The translations under genes were made by a program, and so were the position numbers. A stretch of DNA of 29,723 nucleotides from Saccoglossus kowalevskii (taxonomy: Eukaryota; Hemichordata; Enteropneusta; Harrimaniidae): contig NW_003155252.1 in assembly GCF_000003605.2 (NCBI RefSeq), positions 292,503 to 322,225 on the forward strand. Reading direction: 5' to 3'. This document shows, piece after piece, positions 23,838-29,723 of the stretch (its first letter is position 1; every line of letters begins with the position of its first letter). The notes beneath the pieces were generated by a model. That model was not told where the DNA came from and searched no databases. It saw only the letters and a program-made list of their open reading frames with translations.

Positions 23838-24573
23838 GTTGAGGTACGCGTGTACGAGTAACGGCGGTTGTAGTGGAGGCACGCATCCGGTGATGAATTT
23901 GGTACCCATATGCTGTCCTACAGAGACACGTCGTCTCAAAATACGTATGAAAGGGGCGTTGCCCGTTGCTGTTATTGCTCGGTGTTGGTAGTTAGATGTT
24001 TGTTTTTTTGTTTTTTACGTTTGTGTGTATTGATTATTATTTTCCAATTTTTATGCAATTATATGCAGCGGCCCGTCCATATTTTCATAATGTTGTCATC
24101 CAGCAGGAAATAGCGGCCCATCAAAATCTAACCACATGCGTTACTTTGATATGTTATTTGCGTTTAAAGTGACTTGCATTTTTCATTCACGGGTCAACGC
24201 ACTACATATGTTACACTGATTTATTTTAACGCGCCACACACAATACAATGCATAGGCGGATAGTTAGATGCACAGATGGAGAGACAGAAGTGCTGCGTTT
24301 CCATGGAAGCGAAGGATTAAAAAAAAATATTTCAAAATATATAGTATGAAGGAGTTCAAGATAAAAGTCATTCATAGCCTGTTCATTGATAAACCGTTTG
24401 GATTAACCTCACACTGTGACCTGGCATATTATTTCTAGAATAGATTCGATACGATATTTAAGTAGTGTACGCAAATCTATATTGTGTTACAAGTAGAGAC
24501 GCACTTAAATTTACTTGTGTTTCACTATATGGCGTTTACACACAGGTGATCGACAAAAAAAACTCACTTAACT

Positions 24574-24778
24574 TTAAAGGGCACAGAAGAATTCAATATC
24601 ACAAACGTGTATGCTAATCCGCATCAAACTTTATGTATGTTGTGTTTCAATGGCGATGGTCGTTGCCCCGCGTGCTGTTCGATATAAAACTCATAGCGAC
24701 GTACAAAACGCGTGTAGACTACTCGGTTTGTTTATATGAAATTCGAACACGCGGCGACGACCACCGACTGCCCTTTAA
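24574..24778. mobile_element. Possible TTAA-flanked MITE of about 197 bp
   Basis: ACTTTAAAGGGCA at 24571-24583 is exactly inverted at 24769-24781 (TGCCCTTTAAAGT). Read as TTAA + AGGGCA ... TGCCCT + TTAA it has the layout of a piggyBac-type non-autonomous element, with TTAA as the target duplication. The terminal repeats are very short and the match could be chance. An open frame at 24633-24845 runs through and beyond the right end. Confidence 0.2.
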
Positions 24779-24975
24779 AGTCTTCTCTGTTGCTGCTCAC
24801 GATAAGAGAACCATTACTCCAGGACCAAAATGTGTATTGGAATGACCAATTTTGTCGTCATGGTTACCGCACGCCCCGCTGATAGTTCGTTGCCAACAGC
24901 AAGTAACTAAAACCGATATAATGTAGTAAATTTATTTATGTTTTTGCTTACAACGCCACGGTCTTCAAACCGCGC

Positions 24976-25004
24976 TGTGTGTGTGTGTGTGTGGGGGGGG
25001 GGGG
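24976..25004. repeat. (TG)n(G)n microsatellite
   Basis: A run of about nine TG dinucleotides leads into twelve or more G. It is a slippage-prone simple repeat that may be polymorphic and is a likely spot for sequencing error. Confidence 0.95.
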
Positions 25005-25620
25005 TTCCATGCGACGTGGGCGGTGTGCGACGTGCAATAATACATTGTTTGTTAATACGAATTTTGAACGCGCGCTGAATGGTGACTGTTACAATATTAC
25101 CATCATTATTTTTACATAACATGAAACATAAAACGAAAAGATCAAAAAGTGAATATTAAAAAAATACACTTATCATCAGGCCAGATAGGATACAACCCGG
25201 GGCAAACATATACAAGAGTAATGTTTCGTCTTAATCGATTCTGAATATGCATAAGAATGGTAACCATAGTAATAGTTTATTTCTGCATACTGACACTAGC
25301 GTAAAGCATGTACAATTTGGAACAACTGGTGGTTGTCATGGTAATCAACTACATCATGTATCTGTTTACTGATAAATAATGTAAATTGTCCCCAAAAATT
25401 GATACAATTAATCAATAGATATCAAATAGCACGTGACGGTACGTCAAGCTCGTCTGACTGAACACGTTCATGTATTTTTTATTAATTTGGTCTATATTCT
25501 TTAATTTATTTCTCGAACTCGCCTGGTTCTAAAAAAAGTATGCCTTACGTTTCATCTATACTACTCATATTGTGTTATTTTAAAGAATAGCTGTGTTAAT
25601 ACATACTGTATAAGGATTAA

Positions 25621-25790
25621 TTATTCACTGGGTTTTAATTTTGCATATTTCGCTGACTGGAAAATGCGCTAAATTAAAACCCAGTGAATAACAAACAAAT
25701 TAGCATAGAACACATTATCTAAATGATAAAACCCACTGAATATGCCTGAAATGGTTAATCAGCGAAATTTAAACCCAGTGAAAATTAGTA
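25621..25790. repeat. Foldback repeat with 21-bp perfect arms
   Basis: The arms at 25621-25641 (starting TTATTCACTGGGTTTTAA) and 25671-25691 are perfect inverted copies over 21 bp, with a 29-nt loop. Two more copies of the core follow on the right: AAAACCCACTGAA (25728-25740) and TCAGCGAAATTTAAACCCAGTG (about 25759-25780). The second pairs with the left arm plus its inner TTTCGCTGA in a larger nested hairpin. This is typical of a MITE or foldback element with repeated subterminal motifs. No protein is encoded. Confidence 0.75.
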
Positions 25791-26157
25791 ATTTTACAGT
25801 ATATTGGCATAATATAAAATATGATCGATTAGTTACCTCTTTCCACGTATCTATGGATACCGAGGTTGTAGGCTGCGGACATTAAGCATGGCATGAATGA
25901 CGGAGAAAACATGCGATATGATGATATTTCGATGTATGAAACTGGCAATTGTATGGGTGTTTTGTTTGTTTTCAGAGAGAAATTTGTTATTAACGCGGCA
26001 ACAAAAAGCACATCGGTTATTCGTAAAGTGGTCGCGCTGCATTAAACGATTACTGCTTGGTATTGTCAGCAAAGATCACGCACCTAACTAAAAAATACAT
26101 GCAGATCTCTTCCTAAATATAACTAGTTTGTGTTACCATAAATATGTGTACTTTCAG

Positions 26158-26379
26158 TTTGCCATGACACCTGTTGGTGTTGGTGTGATACGTGAAGACG
26201 AACATAGCGATCTCAATCGGTTCGTCAACTTATTACGTCACAGCGAATATTCTTGCATTTATACTAATCGTAAGAGGGCGCTCATACTGCTACGAGACAA
26301 AAAAACGTACATGGTTTGCTCAAATGGTCGAGTTCCGCGAAAAAGCACCCGAGAACCAGCATCCGTCATCATTTTATAG
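26158..26379 (+). CDS. Unassigned exon-like open frame
   Basis: A frame beginning after a plausible acceptor (TGTACTTTCAG at 26147-26157) reaches ATG at 26164 and runs 71 codons to TAG. It starts MTPVGVGVIREDEHSDLNRF and contains NRKRALILLRDKKTYMV, with a mix of charged and hydrophobic residues that looks coding rather than random. I recognise no family. A second plus-strand frame overlaps it in another register (26192-26437). A further basic frame lies at 26661-26954 (many Arg), with an opposing minus-strand frame at 26643-26921. The region may hold a young or decayed gene, or a repeat. Confidence 0.2.
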   Translation, partial: FAMTPVGVGVIREDEHSDLNRFVNLLRHSEYSCIYTNRKRALILLRDKKTYMVCSNGRVPRKSTREPASVIIL

Positions 26380-26709
26380 CAAAATTAAATTCCCAGTCCA
26401 ACATAATCAACATAAGTCAGGATCTCTTTCACGATGAATGGCAAAACAACATATTGTAGAAATGGCTTGAAGGTAAACGCCGAAACACTATCAAGAAATG
26501 GATTTAATGTCCTCGTGAATTGAAAACAAGATTGCTATGGTAATTTACCTGTCAAGTAACCACATAGTGACGGAGTGGTGTGACGTCGATAATTTTGGGT
26601 CGCGAGGAATGGTTGGCCACATCGTCAATATTAATTTGATCTCTAGTCGCCTGTCACTAAATGTTTCGTGAAATTTCCTATATTATTAATTCCAGAAAGA
26701 CGATGTGCA

Positions 26710-26724
26710 CCACGAGAGGGCGCG
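26710..26724 (+). promoter_or_regulatory. CTCF-like motif
   Basis: CCACGAGAGGGCGCG fits most of the CTCF core consensus (CCASYAGRKGGCRSY), with 13 of 15 positions agreeing. A second AGAGGGCGCT core without the left half lies near 26274. A boundary between the divergent R7BP and NUDT15 genes would be plausible, but this is sequence similarity only. Confidence 0.3.
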
Positions 26725-27387
26725 GTATTACTAGAATAGATCAAATGCGTGTTTCGAATTTCAGAGAAGATTTTGAAAAGGTTGTACTGGTTGGTTTTCG
26801 ACCCAATTTCTGTCGTATATATAATAAAAACGCTCGCCGTGCTAGAAGTTTGAGGGAAATTTGCCAGATAATGGTTTACGTATACAGAAAAATTATCGTC
26901 CCGATGGGCACCATTAAGCAAATAAGTGTTCTGTTTGCAAATACTGATCTATAGTTTGGGAAGCCAATACATTCGGTGGAGCACTACATAACTTGCTAGT
27001 TGCTTCCTCAGACTGTTGACTTTTTAACTTCAATTAATAATCACTTGAGAAGTTATTTTGGCTTGTGTGTGAATCTTTCTGTCTAAGGCGTGTCCCTCGT
27101 ACAGCGACCCATTCACAACGCTTTGAGAATGTACGTGTATTTGTTTACTTTCCACTAATTTTTGTTTTAAACTTTGGTGAACCATGTGCCATTATATTGT
27201 ATGGTATTCACCAACACCAGGAACTAACAGAGTTTTTCGATAGTAAAATCCCTCGCTGTGAGCTCAAGTCACAGTTCTAGAGGCCGTACCTACACACGAT
27301 TTGGTGACATCATAAAATTCATGTCGTGTAAACTGTAGGTTGCACGTGACAGCACACTATCCTCGGGGGGGGGCGGACATCCGGGCA

Positions 27388-27420
27388 TTTTCACCGCCTG
27401 GCAACCCGCGGCGGTGAAAA
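27388..27420. repeat. GC-rich hairpin, 11-bp perfect arms
   Basis: TTTTCACCGCC (27388-27398) and GGCGGTGAAAA (27410-27420) are perfect inverted arms around an 11-nt loop (TGGCAACCCGC). A nine-G run precedes them at about 27365-27373. The half-sequence TTTTCACCGGC recurs near 27571. It lies in the GC-richer stretch 1 kb upstream of NUDT15 and could be a paired protein-binding site or a transcribed stem. Confidence 0.5.
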
Positions 27421-27559
27421 CAAAGGCCCAAACTCGCAGAAAACGGTACTTTGGGATGATTGTTGAGACTCCTCTGAACAGTGTAACAAGATTAGCTCTA
27501 CGTGTGTAACATATATAAATTTGGTTGTTCAGGATTACTTCAAAGTTGAGTTTGTGTTG

Positions 27560-27725
27560 TTTTCTCGAATTTTCACCGGCTCGACCGGCGTTCCACAGCA
27601 GCGCGCACAGAGCCCGTAGAAATGCATGTACAGTGGTGCGCGTCGTAGCAACGTGGAACGTCTTGTGACGTAGCTCCGCCCCCGAGGATACCAGGTAGTG
27701 GACTCGGTAGTGGCGGATAAGGGCT
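27560..27725. promoter_or_regulatory. CpG-rich segment with GC box upstream of NUDT15
   Basis: This stretch has markedly more C+G and CpG than its surroundings. It includes a GC box (CCGCCCCC, about 27676-27683) and a CRE-like TGACGTAG next to it. It could be a distal promoter or enhancer for NUDT15, which starts about 700 bp downstream, or an unrelated start region. The minus-strand frame crossing it (27535-27813, 92 codons) has no recognised motif. Confidence 0.3.
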
Positions 27726-28378
27726 TGACAACGCTAGACAAATGATATGGATGTACCGACAGTATAACTCTTTTCATGTTTGTTTTTTTCAGACATGGGT
27801 TATGTATATGCACTGGAATCCCACAAGAATGATTTTTAGGGATTTTCGTCGACCATATTCATACATGTAATTCAATGAGAATGATAAAATTACATTCGTG
27901 TCTTGTATGAGGTGTCAGTGTTTGATATCTCCGTCTACAGAGGTTTTCTGTAGTGAACGACATTTCATGTGCAAATATCGAACGCAATAGTCGAACATAT
28001 TAATATATGATGAAAATTAATGAAAATGTTACGTTTAGCTACCTCCGCAAAGTAAGTAATGTGACGGCAGCTTTAAGTAACCATTGACATACCTGATACG
28101 TCTGAAGGTAGACGTGCCAAATTAAAGAGACGGTTATAAAATTAGGCTAAATCTATTTAGTTCCATTGGCCATAAGAATAATTGAAAAATAATTATTAAT
28201 TAAAAACAAAGCAAACAGGTTATGGAAATCGATATCGTTAGTATGCACCGTCGACGTCACCATGTCCTTTGTTTCATTTTTGGTCATTCACTTACGATCT
28301 TACCGTCGATCTTACCAGGTGAAACATTCAACTTGTCTGGCGCCCTCAACATTTATTGCACGAATGATTTTGTTTTAA

Positions 28379-28390
28379 TTTCCCGCCAAA
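28379..28390 (+). promoter_or_regulatory. E2F site at the NUDT15 start
   Basis: TTTCCCGCCAAA is a perfect E2F/DP consensus (TTTSSCGC) and ends 13 bases before the NUDT15 start codon. A CRE-like GACGTCAC lies at about 28254-28261. E2F sites close to transcription starts are typical of S-phase genes, which fits an enzyme that cleans the nucleotide pool. No TATA box is evident, so initiation is probably dispersed and close to this site. Confidence 0.5.
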
Positions 28391-28403
28391 TATCAAAATA
28401 CAA

Positions 28404-28594
28404 ATGGCTTCCCATACGACGAATGGAGTATCCCTGAACGGCAACGGGATAACCAAATGTGAGCGACCGAAAGTCGGCGTTGGAGTACTTATCTCAAGTC
28501 CTAATCATCCAGGGTGCATACTCATTGGCAAACGGAAAGGAAGCATCATGGGTGCCGGAAAGTACGCTCTTCCCGGAGGTCACCTGGAGTTTGG
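28404..28594 (+). CDS. NUDT15: NUDT15 nucleotide diphosphatase, exon 1 (partial gene)
   Basis: NUDT15 (MTH2) hydrolyses oxidised and modified nucleoside triphosphates, including thioguanine nucleotides in humans, to the monophosphate, using a Nudix fold and divalent metal in the cytosol. The exon encodes 63 residues plus two bases. After a 21-residue unconserved leader come [20 protein letters not shown], matching the vertebrate GVGVVVTS...HPRCVLLG strand pattern, then GKRKGS, then ALPGGHLEF. The Nudix box (G-x5-E-x7-RE-x2-EE) starts at Gly59, and its catalytic REx2EE part lies in the next exon, beyond the donor GTACGT at 28595-28600. Start choice: the ATG at 28404 has G at +4 and sits just before the conserved domain at the expected distance. 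Read past the donor, the frame ends in a spurious [10 protein letters not shown] tail. Confidence 0.93.
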
Positions 28595-29723
28595 GTACGT
28601 TTTTTTTGTAATATTGACGTGTCAACTAGAGGCATTATAATATATAACATGCGGCCTTAACATTGACGTATTTCTTAGTGTGCTGGGACAAAACATTTGG
28701 ACTATTATAACATTCATACTTACTGATACCGATTATTTTTATATGGACCTAGAAACGCAAAAGCCGCCTGTGCGTATATGAAGGGGTCATAACAGGGTCA
28801 ATAAGACGAGCGTGAAACCAGCTTTTTCCTGTGGTGATCTGCACATGCGTCACATGTCCTAAGTGTTATTGTTTACAAACAAGCGTCCACTTATGACATT
28901 TGCGTTTCAAGCACGCGTTGTTATCGTGGGTTGCAGAAGGTCTATGATTGGGACTCATTTTACGCGCGTGCGCAGGTGACGACTCCTCCGCTTTAATTAA
29001 TCACATGGATTACCATACTTTTTACACAATAAAAATGTACAAAGCAAATAAATTTTTATTTTAATTTTATAAATATTTTGTTATTATTTATTTCAACTGT
29101 CCCTTTCTTTTAGGTTTTCAGAGTTACCACAACTTTGAAAAAACAACCAGCAATTAAAAAAATGAAAAATTAGGCCAGGAAAAACAAAAGTTTTAAAATC
29201 AGGTGGCGAAGCGATTTTTTTTTTGATTTTTTTTTTTTTGAATACTGATCTAAAATGGGGGAAATTTGAGACAAGTGCGAGTATTTTGGAATGTTTTAGA
29301 CGAAAAAAAACGTTTGAGGTGCATAGTTCAAAATGATGCTCGGAAACGAGAAACAGATATTTTTTTCTCAGCCTTATATATATGAAAAAAATAATAATTA
29401 TAAATTACTACCACAAATAAAAAAAGCCCTCACTAGAATATTCTTTTGTGATTGACTTTTTGTGATGTAATTAATACTTTATTAATTTGACAAAAAATAC
29501 ATTTGAATCTGAGGCTCGCATCACAAATACCCACATGCAAATATTTTATTGACAGAGGATAGTCAGCTGATGTTCTGCAGTGCAATACAACTGGCAGAAT
29601 ACTGTAATAATCAGGTAATATGAAATCTGGGGTCTGGGGCTTTTTTGTTTTTTGTGAATTTTGTATTTGCATCTATCACAATTCGTATATAATACAGACA
29701 TGCTTACTGTCTTGTTCACAAAA
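28595..29723 (+). other. NUDT15 intron 1, incomplete
   Basis: The sequence from the donor to the window edge contains no stretch encoding the expected continuation of the Nudix box (an E-x-W-E-E-C-like start). Intron 1 is therefore longer than 1.1 kb and the remaining exons are outside. The sequence is AT-rich with long A and T runs (for example 29215-29240) and no recognised element. Confidence 0.8.

Noticed and set aside
24633-24845. 70-codon plus-strand frame in a CpG-rich stretch
   Set aside because: Composition is plausible, but there is no recognised motif and it crosses the end of a possible short inverted-repeat element.
27535-27813. 92-codon minus-strand frame upstream of NUDT15
   Set aside because: It overlaps a CpG/GC-box segment better explained as regulatory DNA, and has no recognisable domain.

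Overview
This window looks like part of an animal nuclear genome, most likely an AT-rich bilaterian invertebrate; I cannot name the clade. Coding sequence occurs as short exons with GT/AG boundaries and compatible phases, separated by kilobases of repeat-laden non-coding DNA. Two proteins are recognisable, both of them animal proteins. Many open frames exist by chance in the AT-rich DNA, and most were rejected.

Gene 1 (minus strand, right to left) is a homologue of RGS7BP/R7BP, the syntaxin-like membrane anchor of R7-family RGS proteins. Exon 1 (22309-22446) carries the start codon and ends at a GTAAGT donor. Exon 2 (13530-13696) carries the family's most conserved block. An 8.6 kb intron separates them, and the joined frame aligns residue for residue with vertebrate R7BP across the junction. 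A third exon is proposed at 11273-11504; its phase fits, but its protein is not clearly recognisable and its splice acceptor is weak. A GC-richer 5' flank (to about 22.77 kb) and a perfect CRE at 22871 lie upstream.

Gene 2 (plus strand, right end) is NUDT15, a Nudix nucleotide-pool hydrolase. Only exon 1 (28404-28594) is present. It breaks off inside the Nudix box at a GTACGT donor, and the rest lies beyond the window. A perfect E2F-type site sits 13 bases before the start codon.

Layout: 1-1.1 kb, nothing recognised; 1.1-7.1 kb, degenerate direct repeats in at least three units; 7.1-11.1 kb, nothing recognised; 11.1-22.45 kb, the R7BP gene, whose first intron holds a 1.87 kb, 27-bp-period minisatellite (14984-16849) and an ambiguous exon-like open frame (about 19.8-20.0 kb); 22.45-28.38 kb, intergenic DNA with candidate promoter elements, foldback repeats and a few unproven open frames; 28.40 kb to the end, NUDT15 exon 1 and the start of its first intron. 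The two genes point away from each other. No tRNA, rRNA, CRISPR array or intact autonomous transposon was seen.
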